DNA from: Thermostichus sp047461615
Lineage (GTDB): Bacteria > Cyanobacteriota > Cyanobacteriia > Thermostichales > Thermostichaceae
NCBI RefSeq assembly: GCF_047461615.1
Contig: NZ_JANSHI010000014.1
Location: forward strand, 1-64,000
Reading direction: 5' to 3'
DNA: 64,000 nucleotides
In this document: one piece after another, positions 35,931-44,651 of the stretch
Layout: every line of letters starts with the position of its first letter
Numbering within the stretch: the first letter of the stretch is position 1
Notes under the pieces: model-generated
Seen by the model: only the letters and a program-made list of their open reading frames with translations
Told to the model about the DNA's origin: nothing
The model's database searches: none
Program-made: the position numbers and the translations under genes

Positions 35931-37085
35931 CTAAAGAGGCCGGGGAAAGTCAGGCCAACTCCAGAGGGGCTCGGTAGAGCGCACTCGCCGCATCCCCGCT
36001 GCAGCAAAGCGGGCAAAGGCTGCCTCCGCCTGTTCACTAAAATCGACCAAGCCAGGGATCACTACCGGCGAGGTGCAATCTTCCAGAAGGTAGACCTTCT
36101 TGGCCAGGCTGGGATCCCTAGCTTGGATCTCCTGCAGCAAGTCGCTCACCGTCCAGGCGACGCAGTGGCTTTTGGCTTGGCCAGCGACAATCAGGGCGTC
36201 AAATTCCAGGAGGTGGCGGATAAGGGATGCATTTTTCTCATCGATGGGATCCCCCTCCGGCCCTGTCAAGACCTCCGGGCTGAGGGCAGAGTAATTTTCC
36301 GTCAAAGGGTTGGATCCCTTGAGCTCTAAGCGAGGCTGGCTGCAGCGGGCAATGGCGTGGAAGAAAATTGCCTCCTCCACTGCCGGCACCAGCGCATGGC
36401 CAATCCCGCCAAGCATGGAATGGTAGGGCCAGACCACGAGGGGATATTTTCCCCCTTTCTCCAGTTGCTCAGCATAGTGGAGGACATAGGCCTGCAGCCG
36501 CCTCAGATCCCCCTGGGTGAGGTTGGCGGCCATGGCAGGGTTGACTTGCCAGCGGCCCGAGCGGATCTCATCTGCCGAGATGGCTGTAGCTGGCTCGGGG
36601 TGGGATCCCTGGGCATCCACCCAAAAGATGGGGTGGAAGATCTGCATAGCGGTGTGGGTGTCCAAGGTGGCCACGATCTGAGTGATGTGGGCCAGGTTGC
36701 GATAGATAAACTCGCACAGGCGGCGATTGTCCTCCACGGCCCCCAGGCCGCTGGGCCCCCCCACAAACAGCTCAAAGCCAGGAATGCAGAAGGTGTTTTG
36801 CACATCAATCAGCAACAGGCCCACCCGTACTCGATCTGCTGCCGCTGGTGGGATGCGGTACTCCCGGGCCCACTGCTCCGCTTCCAGCGCCCGCTGTTGG
36901 TAGGACACCCGCCAAATTTCCCCCACCCGCCCGGGATCAAAGTGGGAGGGGAGAGGCAGAGGTGGCGGCACCGGAGTTGTCAACTGCGGCGCAGAGGTGT
37001 CCATGGCGCTTCCCGTTTCTAGGGATCCCTGGCAGGCTGAACTTGCTACCATGGTAGCTCCAACTTGGGCAACCGCTTTTTGCAT
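35931..37085 (-). CDS. Isochorismatase-family hydrolase (nicotinamidase-like, long form)
   Basis: A 384-residue member of the cysteine-hydrolase family. LLLIDVQNTFCIPG carries the catalytic Asp; the catalytic Cys lies in AGQAKSHCVAWTVSDLL; GGKYPLVVWPYH supplies a likely Lys. The family includes nicotinamidase, which releases ammonia from nicotinamide. This protein is much longer than PncA (about 210 residues), with an N-terminal Pro-rich stretch and insertions. It is divergent from pncB, the next enzyme of the NAD salvage route, supporting a nicotinamidase role. ATG 37085 has GGGAGG just upstream. Confidence 0.82.
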   Translation of the reverse strand: MQKAVAQVGATMVASSACQGSLETGSAMDTSAPQLTTPVPPPLPLPSHFDPGRVGEIWRVSYQQRALEAEQWAREYRIPPAAADRVRVGLLLIDVQNTFCIPGFELFVGGPSGLGAVEDNRRLCEFIYRNLAHITQIVATLDTHTAMQIFHPIFWVDAQGSHPEPATAISADEIRSGRWQVNPAMAANLTQGDLRRLQAYVLHYAEQLEKGGKYPLVVWPYHSMLGGIGHALVPAVEEAIFFHAIARCSQPRLELKGSNPLTENYSALSPEVLTGPEGDPIDEKNASLIRHLLEFDALIVAGQAKSHCVAWTVSDLLQEIQARDPSLAKKVYLLEDCTSPVVIPGLVDFSEQAEAAFARFAAAGMRRVRSTEPLWSWPDFPRPL

Positions 37086-37114
37086 GCTGCCTCCCTGGCT
37101 TGCTTGAGGATTCC

Positions 37115-38476
37115 ATGGTCAGCCCAGACTTTTCCTCCCTACAGCCTCAAGACTATGGCCTGCTGACAGATCTCTACCAGTTCACCATGGCCGCCTGCTA
37201 CGTGGGGGAGGGCCTGGAGAATCAGCCAGCGGCCTTTGAGCTATTTGTGCGGCGCTTGCCCACGGACTATGGCTACCTCATCGCCATGGGGCTAGCCCAA
37301 GCGGTGGAATACCTACAGCAGTTGCACTTTCCGCCGGAAGCCCTGCAGGCACTACGGGAGACGGGCATTTTTGCCGAGGCACCGCAACGCTTTTGGGAGC
37401 TGCTGGCTAGCTGCCGCTTTGAGGGGGATGTGTGGGCGGTACCCGAGGGAACAGCCGTCTTTGCCAACGAGCCTCTGCTGCGGGTGGAGGCTCCTCTCTG
37501 GCAAGCGCAACTGGTGGAAACCTATCTGCTGACGACCTTCAACTACCAAACCCTGATTGCCACCAAGGCGGCCCGCATGCGCGATGCTGCTGGAGATGAG
37601 GCCATTTTGTTGGAGTTTGGCACACGGCGGGCCTTTAGCCCCCAAGCAGGCCTGTGGGCAGCGCGGGCAGCTCTGGCGGCGGGGTTCAATGCCACCTCCA
37701 ATGTCTTGGCAGCCCTGAAATTGAGACGCAAGCCGGCGGGCACGATGGCCCATTCTCTCGTGATGGCCATTGCCGCCCTCTCGGGGGATGAGACCCGCGC
37801 TTTTCAAGCTTTCCGGCGCTACTTTCCCCAAGCGGTTCTGCTGATCGACACCTACGATCCCATCCAAGGGGCGCGCACCGCCGCCCAGCTCTTTGCAGCC
37901 ACCCAGCCGGATCAACTGGGATCCCGAGGCGAAATTGGTGGCGTGCGCATCGACTCCGGAGATCTGGAAGTCCTCTCCCGCCAGGTCAAAGCCATCCTGC
38001 CCCAGGGGGCGCCGGTGTTTGTCAGTGGCGATCTGGATGAATACGAGATCGAGCGGTTGCACCGCTCCCAGGCACCGATTAGCGGCTATGGGGTTGGCAC
38101 CCGCCTGGTTACCGGCGAGGGGGTGAACGGAGTGTACAAATTGGTGGAGATCAACGGGATTCCCGTGGCTAAGGCCTCCTTTGCCAAAGCCACCCTGCCA
38201 GGACGTAAGCAAATCTTCCGCGGCCCAGAGGGAGACTTGCTCGGCCACGCTGACGAGACCTCACCCCCTGGCTACGAACCGCTGCTGCGCCAGATCATGC
38301 GCCGGGGCGTGCTGCTGGAGCCTCTGCCTGATCTAGAAGCCATCGCCCGCACTAGCCGCGCCTCGGTGCTGCGCTTACCGCCAGGGGTGCGGCAACTGCG
38401 CCAGCCGGATCCGTGGCCGGTGGCCCTGAGCCCAGCCCTGCAGCAGGTTAAAGAGCGTCAGCTTGGCTCTTCCTAG
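37115..38476 (+). CDS. pncB: Nicotinate phosphoribosyltransferase
   Basis: A 453-residue enzyme that joins nicotinate to PRPP for NAD salvage. YGLLTDLYQFTMAACYV at the N-terminus, EFGTRRAFSPQAGLWAARAAL near the middle, and GVRIDSGDLEVLSRQVKAIL with YGVGTRLVTGEGVNGVYKLV towards the C-terminus are typical. The ATG at 37115 has GAGG 6 bases upstream; a TTG at 37100 is less likely. It is divergent from the nicotinamidase-like gene with a 29-bp gap, so the two share a short control region. Confidence 0.93.
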   Translation: MVSPDFSSLQPQDYGLLTDLYQFTMAACYVGEGLENQPAAFELFVRRLPTDYGYLIAMGLAQAVEYLQQLHFPPEALQALRETGIFAEAPQRFWELLASCRFEGDVWAVPEGTAVFANEPLLRVEAPLWQAQLVETYLLTTFNYQTLIATKAARMRDAAGDEAILLEFGTRRAFSPQAGLWAARAALAAGFNATSNVLAALKLRRKPAGTMAHSLVMAIAALSGDETRAFQAFRRYFPQAVLLIDTYDPIQGARTAAQLFAATQPDQLGSRGEIGGVRIDSGDLEVLSRQVKAILPQGAPVFVSGDLDEYEIERLHRSQAPISGYGVGTRLVTGEGVNGVYKLVEINGIPVAKASFAKATLPGRKQIFRGPEGDLLGHADETSPPGYEPLLRQIMRRGVLLEPLPDLEAIARTSRASVLRLPPGVRQLRQPDPWPVALSPALQQVKERQLGSS

Positions 38477-38482
38477 GCGTTA

Positions 38483-38511
38483 GTTCCCCTACAGAAGGCG
38501 TGCCTTATAAT
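38483..38511 (+). promoter_or_regulatory. Candidate gmd promoter
   Basis: A perfect -10 hexamer TATAAT (38506-38511) lies 30 bases after the pncB stop and 69 bases before gmd. The -35 region at the proper distance (GTTCCC, 38483-38488) is poor. Confidence 0.4.
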
Positions 38512-38579
38512 TTTTGCCTTAGGAGCTGCAGCTCTAGGTTTTGAGCCGGGCAATTTGCTGTCCTACGGGTGCTAACCCC

Positions 38580-39716
38580 ATGACCCAACGTGCCTTGATT
38601 ACTGGCATTACTGGCCAGGATGGCTCTTACCTGGCCGAGCTGTTGTTGCAAAAAGGCTACGAAGTCCACGGCATTATCCGCCGGGCCAGCACCTTCAATA
38701 CCGACCGTATTGACCACCTCTACGTGGATGCCCACGATCCCACGGCTAGGCTGTTTCTCCACTACGGGGATCTCACCGATGGCACCACCCTGCGCAGGAT
38801 CTTGGAGCAGGTGCAGCCGACGGAGGTGTACAACCTGGGGGCCCAATCCCACGTGCGGGTGAGTTTCGATGCCCCGGAATATACTGTTGATTCAGTAGCC
38901 ATGGGCACCCTACGCCTCCTGGAAGCCATCCGCGACTATCAACAGCGCACTGGGATCCGGGTGAAGTTTTACCAGGCCGGCTCCTCGGAGATGTTTGGTC
39001 TGGTGCAGGAGATCCCGCAAAAAGAGACCACCCCCTTCTATCCCCGCAGCCCCTACGCCTGTGCTAAGGTCTACGCCTACTGGCAGACGGTCAACTACCG
39101 CGAAGCCTACAACCTCTTTGCTTGCAACGGCATTTTGTTTAACCACGAAAGCCCGCGGCGAGGCGAGACCTTTGTTACCCGCAAGATCACTCGTGCCGTC
39201 AGCCGTATTGTAGCCGGCAAGCAGGACAAGCTTTATCTAGGCAACCTGGATGCCAAGCGGGACTGGGGCTACGCCAAAGACTACGTCGAGGGAATGTGGA
39301 TGATGCTGCAGCAGCCCCAGCCAGATGACTACGTGCTGGCTACTGGCGAAACCCACAGCGTGCGGGAGTTTGCAGAACGGGCTTTTGCTTTGGTGGGCAT
39401 GCCCATTACCTGGCGGGGATCCGGACTGGAAGAACAGGGAGTCTACAAGGATCGCGTGCTCATTGAGATCGATCCCCGCTACTACCGCCCAACGGAGGTG
39501 GATCTGCTCTTGGGGGACGCCTCCAAGGCCAAGCGGGTGCTGGGGTGGCAGCCCAAGATAACCTTTGCCCAACTGGTGGAGCTGATGGTGCTGGCAGATC
39601 TAGAGGCCATTGGCTTGGATCCGGATCCCATCTTGGGGGAGCGGCGCACCCTCAACGGCCTGCTCAGCGAGGATCGCGCCTTCATCCGCACCCAATTGAA
39701 GCTTCGCCGCGACTGA
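38580..39716 (+). CDS. gmd: GDP-mannose 4,6-dehydratase
   Basis: A 378-residue SDR enzyme making GDP-4-keto-6-deoxymannose, the precursor of GDP-fucose and GDP-rhamnose for surface glycans. ALITGITGQDGSYLAELLL binds NADP; YNLGAQSHVRVSF, AGSSEMFG and the YPRSPYACAKVYAYW stretch (Tyr-x3-Lys) are typical, as is LFNHESPRRGETFVTRKI. ATG 38580 is the family start. No other nucleotide-sugar gene is adjacent. Confidence 0.95.
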   Translation: MTQRALITGITGQDGSYLAELLLQKGYEVHGIIRRASTFNTDRIDHLYVDAHDPTARLFLHYGDLTDGTTLRRILEQVQPTEVYNLGAQSHVRVSFDAPEYTVDSVAMGTLRLLEAIRDYQQRTGIRVKFYQAGSSEMFGLVQEIPQKETTPFYPRSPYACAKVYAYWQTVNYREAYNLFACNGILFNHESPRRGETFVTRKITRAVSRIVAGKQDKLYLGNLDAKRDWGYAKDYVEGMWMMLQQPQPDDYVLATGETHSVREFAERAFALVGMPITWRGSGLEEQGVYKDRVLIEIDPRYYRPTEVDLLLGDASKAKRVLGWQPKITFAQLVELMVLADLEAIGLDPDPILGERRTLNGLLSEDRAFIRTQLKLRRD

Positions 39717-39825
39717 TGGCAGCGGCTCCCTTGCCCTAAAAAGGGGCTGAGAGCTTAATATAGGAGATCGCCAATTTTTTGGCGCTTCACTTAACTTTTA
39801 TCTGCTGCTTTTGGAGAAAGCCTGC

Positions 39826-40437
39826 ATGTCTCGCTATACAGGACCCCGTTTGAGGATCATTCGCCGTTTCGGAGGGCTTGACCTGCCTGGCCTGACTCGC
39901 AAGCGCCCCAAAAACACCAACCCCCCAGGTGTGCATGGGGCAGAGCGCAAGAAAAAGTCTGAATACGCCATCCGCCTAGAAGAAAAGCAAAAAGTCCGCT
40001 TTAACTACGGGGTAAGCGAGCGGCAGATGATCCGCTACATGCGCAAGGCACGCCGCTCCAAGGGATCTACGGGGCTAGCTCTGCTGCAGCTTCTAGAGAT
40101 GCGTCTGGACTGCATTGTGTTTCGCCTTGGCATGGCCCCGACGATTCCGGCGGCGCGGCAGTTGGTGACCCACGGCCACATTGAAGTTAACGGCCGCAAG
40201 GTAACCATTCCCAGCTATGAGTGCAAGGTGGGCGATGTGATTACAGTTAGGAACAAAGAGTCCTCCCGCAGGCTAGTGGCTGCCTACGCCGAGTACCCAG
40301 GGCTGTTTTTGCCGGATTACCTGGAGTTTGACAAGGAGAAGCTGCGCGGCCGCATTAAGGATCTGCCTTCGCGCGAGCAAATCTGCGCGCCCGTCAACGA
40401 GCTGTTGGTAGTTGAGTACTACTCCCGCAAGCTCTAG
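39826..40437 (+). CDS. rpsD: 30S ribosomal protein S4
   Basis: A 203-residue primary 16S rRNA-binding protein. SRYTGPRLRIIRRFGGLDLPGL at the N-terminus is the cyanobacterial/plastid form without zinc cysteines. The S4 domain is seen in LRLDCIVFRLGMAPTIPAARQLVTHGHIEVNGRKV. ATG 39826 has GGAGAAAG upstream. It stands alone, not in a ribosomal protein operon, as is common in cyanobacteria. Confidence 0.97.
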   Translation: MSRYTGPRLRIIRRFGGLDLPGLTRKRPKNTNPPGVHGAERKKKSEYAIRLEEKQKVRFNYGVSERQMIRYMRKARRSKGSTGLALLQLLEMRLDCIVFRLGMAPTIPAARQLVTHGHIEVNGRKVTIPSYECKVGDVITVRNKESSRRLVAAYAEYPGLFLPDYLEFDKEKLRGRIKDLPSREQICAPVNELLVVEYYSRKL

Positions 40438-40443
40438 GGATCC

Positions 40444-41994
40444 CTAGAGGCTGCCGATGGCCCGCCGCAGCTGGGTCAGAGCACGGTTGTAGGCAATCAC
40501 CGCATTGGCAAGATTGCCCCGAGCAGTCGTGAGGGCAGCCTCGGCGTTGATCACCTCTGTCTGTGTGCCTACACCAGCCTGAAGGCGCAGCCGTGCTAGC
40601 CGCAAACTTTCTTCTGCCGAGGCGATTGCCACTTTGGCCGTCTCAATCCGTTCCCGGCTAGAGCTGAGGGTGAGGAAGGCCTCTTCTACGCTGCGTTGAA
40701 TTTCATTCCGAGTGCCAACGAAATTGCTCACAGCCGCCTGCCTGTCGATCTCGGCTTGGCGAGCCTGGGCCTCCGCCCTTCCCCCATCAAACCAGGTCAA
40801 GTTAAAGTTAGCGCCAACCGAATAGCCGACATCGAAACTGTTGCGGTCGGCCCTAAAATCGTTTGCCGCGTCGAGACTGGCAAACAAACTAATTTGGGGA
40901 CCGTTGCTGGCTTGGGCTAGGCGCAGCCGAGCTTGGGCTTGCTCCAGCTCTCGGCGCTGGCGCTCCAGCTCTTGACGCTTGGCAAAGGCAGCAACAATGG
41001 TTTCCTCTAGGCTCAGATCCCACTCTCCCATCGGCTCGATAGGCTCTTCAGCCAGCACATCGGTGGGACTGGGAAAGTTCAGCAGTTCGGCCAGGCGGCG
41101 ACGACTCAGTTGTTGGTCGTTTTGGGCTGTCAGCAGGGCTTGTCGGTTGTTGGCCAATTCAGTCTCTGCCTGGAGGATCTCGAAGCGGGTACCCACACCG
41201 GCCCGTTCGCGGGCTTGGGCATCCCGCAGGGTGGCCTCAGAACTGGCAACCGCAGCCTGGCTAATGGCCACGCGGGCATCAGCGCTCTGCAGGTCGTAGT
41301 AGGCGTTGGCCACCGCTTGTTTCACTGTCTGCAGGGTTTGCTCGAGCTGCAGTTGGGCAACGCGCAGAGCTTCCTCAGCAAGCTTCAGGTTTTGCGCCCT
41401 GACCCCGTTGTCGAAGGCTGTGTAGTCTAGCCGCAACACGCTGGCCGAGAGGGTATGGGATGGGCGGCTGGGCCCGCTGCCGGGGGCAGGAGGTTCGCTG
41501 TACTGGTAGTTGACGCGCGTGGAGAGGGTAGGGGCAAAGGCTGCTTGCGCCAAGGCCAGGCCGGCTTCAGCCCGTTTGACGGCTAGCCTTGCTTGCTGTA
41601 CTGCCGGGTTTTGGGCAACGGCAATCTCCAGCGCCTCTTGGAGAGATAGGCCCTCCCTCCGCTCAATGCGCACCTCCAAAGGGGATTGAGGCGCCACTAA
41701 TTCTTCCGCTCTGGTGGCCCCCTGCGGGACTGGGGGGGGAGTAGCAGGGCGGGCTCCGGGAGGAACAGAGAGGGTGGGAGGCAGGTTGGGAGTGCGGATG
41801 GCTCGGCTATCTAAGAGGAGGGAGGGGGCAGGGTCAGGCACTTCCGCTTGGGCAAGGGCAGGCATAGCCCAGAGCAAGTTGACTAGAAGGCCCCAGGAGA
41901 GGCGGAACCCTGCTAAGCTTGGCTGGCCTCGAAGACGTTGAGGCCGCCCTTTGACCAGAGGCTGCATCGCTATCGTGCTGTTGCTCTCAAACAT
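40444..41994 (-). CDS. TolC-like outer-membrane efflux protein
   Basis: A protein of about 516 residues with a signal peptide (SWGLLVNLLWAMPALAQA), a Pro-rich linker, and two outer-membrane-efflux-protein repeats of long helices. Examples are LSLQEALEIAVAQNPAVQQA, LDYTAFDNGVRAQNLKLAEE and GVGTQTEVINAEAALTTARGN. It forms a trimeric channel for type I secretion or multidrug efflux. The start is uncertain: ATG 41994 is chosen, with an in-frame ATG at 41967 closer to the signal peptide. It is convergent with rpsD, 6 bases apart. Confidence 0.87.
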   Translation of the reverse strand: MFESNSTIAMQPLVKGRPQRLRGQPSLAGFRLSWGLLVNLLWAMPALAQAEVPDPAPSLLLDSRAIRTPNLPPTLSVPPGARPATPPPVPQGATRAEELVAPQSPLEVRIERREGLSLQEALEIAVAQNPAVQQARLAVKRAEAGLALAQAAFAPTLSTRVNYQYSEPPAPGSGPSRPSHTLSASVLRLDYTAFDNGVRAQNLKLAEEALRVAQLQLEQTLQTVKQAVANAYYDLQSADARVAISQAAVASSEATLRDAQARERAGVGTRFEILQAETELANNRQALLTAQNDQQLSRRRLAELLNFPSPTDVLAEEPIEPMGEWDLSLEETIVAAFAKRQELERQRRELEQAQARLRLAQASNGPQISLFASLDAANDFRADRNSFDVGYSVGANFNLTWFDGGRAEAQARQAEIDRQAAVSNFVGTRNEIQRSVEEAFLTLSSSRERIETAKVAIASAEESLRLARLRLQAGVGTQTEVINAEAALTTARGNLANAVIAYNRALTQLRRAIGSL

Positions 41995-42121
41995 ACCCAC
42001 CCGTAGCAAGCAGTATCGCAAAACAAGGGTGGGCAATAGAACAGTTTTTCGCAAGCCCCGCAATGCTGCCGGCTGAGCCAACTAGGGTAATCGGTGAGTT
42101 GTCAACCCAGGGATCCCCCTT

Positions 42122-43138
42122 CTACAAGCTGGCCGGCCAGCGCACTAGAGGGGCATAGATCCCCTGGAGGGAGGCAAGGGCTTGCTCCCAGAGGGCGTGG
42201 GTCAACGACCACCTGTCCAAGCCCATGGCGCCGCACAACAGCAGCAAGTAGAGGTTGGCAAAGGTGAAGAGAGAGGCTGCCCGCTCCCGATCCTGCGGCC
42301 TCCGCAACAGCTGCATGGCTTTCCAAACCAAAAGGGATCCCAGCAGCACTGCCGCGCTTAGGTACAAGGATCCCAGTACGCGCAAGGGGTAGACCAACAA
42401 CAAACTAACCGGAACCACCAGCAGCGCGTAGAGAAGAATCTGGGCGGCAGTTGGCCCTTCTCCGGCCACCACCGGCAGCATGGGCACGCCGGCGCGAGCA
42501 TAGTCTTCTCGCTTTAAAATCGCCAAAGCCCAGAAGTGGGGCGGGGTCCACAGAAAGATGATGGCAAACATCACCCAGGCGGCCCAGCTCAGCTTGCCCG
42601 TAGCTGCTGCCCAGCCCACCAAAGGTGGGATCGCCCCCGCAGCTCCGCCGATCACGATGTTCTGGGGGCTGGAGCGCTTCAGCCAGTGGGTATAGACCCC
42701 TACGTACACTAGGATCCCTGCCATGGCCAGACCAGCGGCCAGCAGGTTGGTGAAATAGGCCAGTAAGCTGAAGGAGACCAGGGTAAGGATCCCGGCAAAC
42801 ACCAGAGCGTGGCGCGCCTGAATGCGGCCAGCAGGCAGAGGACGGTGGCAGGTTCGCTCCATCAGCCGGTCGATATCGGCGTCGTACACCATGTTGAGGA
42901 CATTGGCTGCTGCTGCCGCCATCCCACCCCCTAGGAGGGTGACGCCAAACTTGAACGGATCCGTATCGCCTGCCATCCACATGGCGCCAGCCGTGGTCAC
43001 CAACAGCAAGGCGATGATCTTCGGCTTCACCAACTGGCTATAGCTGCGCAAAAGTTGGCCTAGGCTTGGGCACTGACTAGCCCCTGGCGTGGCGTTTTGG
43101 CAAGCGGCTGGGCGGTAGCTTTGAAGGATCTCTGCCAT
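42122..43138 (-). CDS. ctaB: Protoheme IX farnesyltransferase (heme O synthase)
   Basis: A 338-residue UbiA-type membrane enzyme that farnesylates heme b to heme O for the oxidase. QLVKPKIIALLLVTTAGAMWM starts the first segment. The Asp-rich sites are NMVYDADIDRLMERTCHRPLP and WTPPHFWALAILKREDYARAG. It is 8 bases downstream of ctaA on the same strand, so heme O and heme A steps are co-expressed. ATG 43138 is chosen; a TTG four codons upstream with GGAGG nearby is possible. Confidence 0.95.
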   Translation of the reverse strand: MAEILQSYRPAACQNATPGASQCPSLGQLLRSYSQLVKPKIIALLLVTTAGAMWMAGDTDPFKFGVTLLGGGMAAAAANVLNMVYDADIDRLMERTCHRPLPAGRIQARHALVFAGILTLVSFSLLAYFTNLLAAGLAMAGILVYVGVYTHWLKRSSPQNIVIGGAAGAIPPLVGWAAATGKLSWAAWVMFAIIFLWTPPHFWALAILKREDYARAGVPMLPVVAGEGPTAAQILLYALLVVPVSLLLVYPLRVLGSLYLSAAVLLGSLLVWKAMQLLRRPQDRERAASLFTFANLYLLLLCGAMGLDRWSLTHALWEQALASLQGIYAPLVRWPASL

Positions 43139-43146
43139 GGAACTAC

Positions 43147-44226
43147 TCAAAGGCCTCCGTCCCGCTGGCGCGAACAGTGATTGCTACAGTACTCATCAGT
43201 GATTGCTACAGCCGCGGTGAGAGCCCTGTCTTCTCCCTGCCTAGGGGCACTGTTGCGCAGGCGCCAGGCCAGCACCGTAAAGCCCAGCAAACACCCCAGC
43301 AAAGCTGCCCCAACCATCTGGTGGGCTACTGTCAAGGGCTCCACCTGCAGCCGGTAGCGATAGGTGAGAACACCAACTCCCACCTGGGCGAGCAAAAGCC
43401 CCACCGACCCATAGCCCAGCAGCTTGAGAATCTTTGGGACCCGCCGCCGACCTGTGGCCGCCGCCACCCCCACCACCGCTAGCGTGGCTGGAGCTACTCC
43501 CAGCAAGTGGCTGTTCATGACCCCACACAACTCGCCCGCAGCCAAGCACTGGTGCAAAGCCCATCGCGAGGCCACCAAGGCCCCCAAAAGACTCTGGACA
43601 TACACCAGCAACACCGCCACCAAACCCAGCCAAGGCAAATAGCCAACTGCAGCTCTCCCCTCCAAGGCCTCCGGCCGAGTAGCGCGAATGGAAGAAGCAA
43701 AGCGCGGCAAAACGAGCAACCCGAGGGTGAGCAGCGTAGCAAAAAATAGCAGGCCCGTGCCCAGGTGAGCCGTCACAATGTCAAAACGCAACAGCTCCGT
43801 CACTGTCAGCCCGCCCAGGATCCCTTGGGTCACGACCAAGACAAAAGCCCAGCTCAGACCCCAGGGCAGCCAATTGGGCAAGGCCTTGCGCTTCAGCCAG
43901 GCAAACCCCACTAGCACCAGCGTGGCCAAGCCCACACCGGCAGCCACCAGGCGGTGAAACCACTCCAGAAACACTTGCAGGTTCATCTGCTCGGTGGGCA
44001 GCAGCTCCCCATAGCAGAGAGGCCAGTCTGGACAGGCAAGTCCAGCATTCATGACTCGAGTGGCACTGCCTAGCCCCATCAACAGCCAAGTGGCCGCTGC
44101 TAGACCCAGCAGAGCTCGCCCCATGCGCAGAGAAAGCTCCCTCCCTGGCAAGGGAAAGGCCTCCGGCCCGCTGGCGCGAACGGGACAAGAAGAGAGGAGG
44201 TGAGATCGAGGAATTGAGGGGTCCAT
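43147..44226 (-). CDS. ctaA: Heme A synthase (COX15/CtaA)
   Basis: A 359-residue eight-helix membrane enzyme converting heme O to heme A. GLGSATRVMNAGLACPDWPLCYG with its Cys pair, EWFHRLVAAGVGL, VTAHLGTGLLFF and HQMVGAALLG supply the heme-ligand histidines. Three copies of a short GC-rich repeat lie inside this gene: they encode residues about 14-23 (PVRASGPEAF), 179-187 (SIRATRPEAL) and the last nine residues. The first two are read in the same frame and give similar peptides, all in predicted loops or termini. Start ATG 44226. Confidence 0.92.
   Translation of the reverse strand: MDPSIPRSHLLSSCPVRASGPEAFPLPGRELSLRMGRALLGLAAATWLLMGLGSATRVMNAGLACPDWPLCYGELLPTEQMNLQVFLEWFHRLVAAGVGLATLVLVGFAWLKRKALPNWLPWGLSWAFVLVVTQGILGGLTVTELLRFDIVTAHLGTGLLFFATLLTLGLLVLPRFASSIRATRPEALEGRAAVGYLPWLGLVAVLLVYVQSLLGALVASRWALHQCLAAGELCGVMNSHLLGVAPATLAVVGVAAATGRRRVPKILKLLGYGSVGLLLAQVGVGVLTYRYRLQVEPLTVAHQMVGAALLGCLLGFTVLAWRLRNSAPRQGEDRALTAAVAITDEYCSNHCSRQRDGGL
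43152..43179 (+). repeat. Dispersed GC-rich repeat, copy A
   Basis: Contains CTCCGTCCCGCTGGCGCGAA. It lies at the 3' end of ctaA and encodes, on the opposite strand, the last residues before the stop. Confidence 0.75.
43175..43211 (+). repeat. 15-bp direct repeat CAGTGATTGCTACAG (two copies, 22-bp period)
   Basis: CAGTGATTGCTACAG occurs perfectly at 43175-43189 and 43197-43211, directly after copy A of the dispersed repeat and inside the 3' end of ctaA. It suggests recent slippage or an insertion in this tail. Confidence 0.75.
43666..43691 (+). repeat. Dispersed GC-rich repeat, copy B
   Basis: GGCCTCCGGCC followed by a diverged GAGTAGCGCGAATGG. It lies in the middle of ctaA in a predicted loop, read on the minus strand as SIRATRPEAL, and is the most diverged of the five copies in this cluster. 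Confidence 0.6.
44158..44186 (+). repeat. Dispersed GC-rich repeat, copy C
   Basis: Contains CCCGCTGGCGCGAACGGG. Flanking CCCG and CGGG could pair as a small hairpin. It lies near the start of ctaA, before the first membrane segment, read as PVRASGPEAF. Confidence 0.75.
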
Positions 44227-44651
44227 TGCAGCTGAAAAAATACTTCAATCAGATCTGCCTCTAGAGAGAGGTCAACACTCTGCACTAAAAAGTCAAGACC
44301 AACAGCCAATGGTAATTTCAGTTACCGAATTCAGCCTATCTAGCTGCCCACTAGCTGGGTTAGTAGCCACTCAGAGGCAGAGGGGAGGTCTTTCTGCAAC
44401 GGATTCTAAATGTGGCTTTGCGGTTGGCGAAGGCTTTTTAAGAATTTCTTTGTGCTGAGCTACGCTTCCTCAGTAGATGGCCGCTGCAAAGCTAGGGATC
44501 CGGCGCTCCGACCGAGATCCCGAAAAGATCCCTAAGGACAGGCACTTCTCTCCAGCTCCTGCAAGTTGAATGGAAATGAGTACAAGCCTGCTCTGGCTCT
44601 GCTGACAGAATCTGCTGGAGTGGGCAGGCAGTAGCAGGGGGATGAGCAGCT
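44227..44651. other. 425-bp divergent regulatory region between ctaA and ctaC
   Basis: No gene is seen here. It must hold the promoters of both the heme A operon (minus) and the oxidase operon (plus). It contains an NtcA-type site (44312-44325), AT-rich stretches around 44430-44455 and two GATCC-containing words near 44500-44530. No tRNA-like structure was found. Confidence 0.6.
44312..44325. promoter_or_regulatory. NtcA-type box GTA-N8-TAC in the ctaA/ctaC divergent region
   Basis: GTAATTTCAGTTAC fits the NtcA consensus GTA-N8-TAC exactly. NtcA is the cyanobacterial nitrogen regulator; in Anabaena some cox operons are NtcA-dependent. The site is 86 bases from ctaA and over 320 from ctaC. 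I could not place a clear -10 box at the standard distance, so function is unproven. Confidence 0.4.

Noticed and set aside
44227..44651. tRNA or small RNA gene in the long divergent gap
   Set aside because: No T-loop-like GGTTCGAATCC pattern, cloverleaf or strong terminator was seen.
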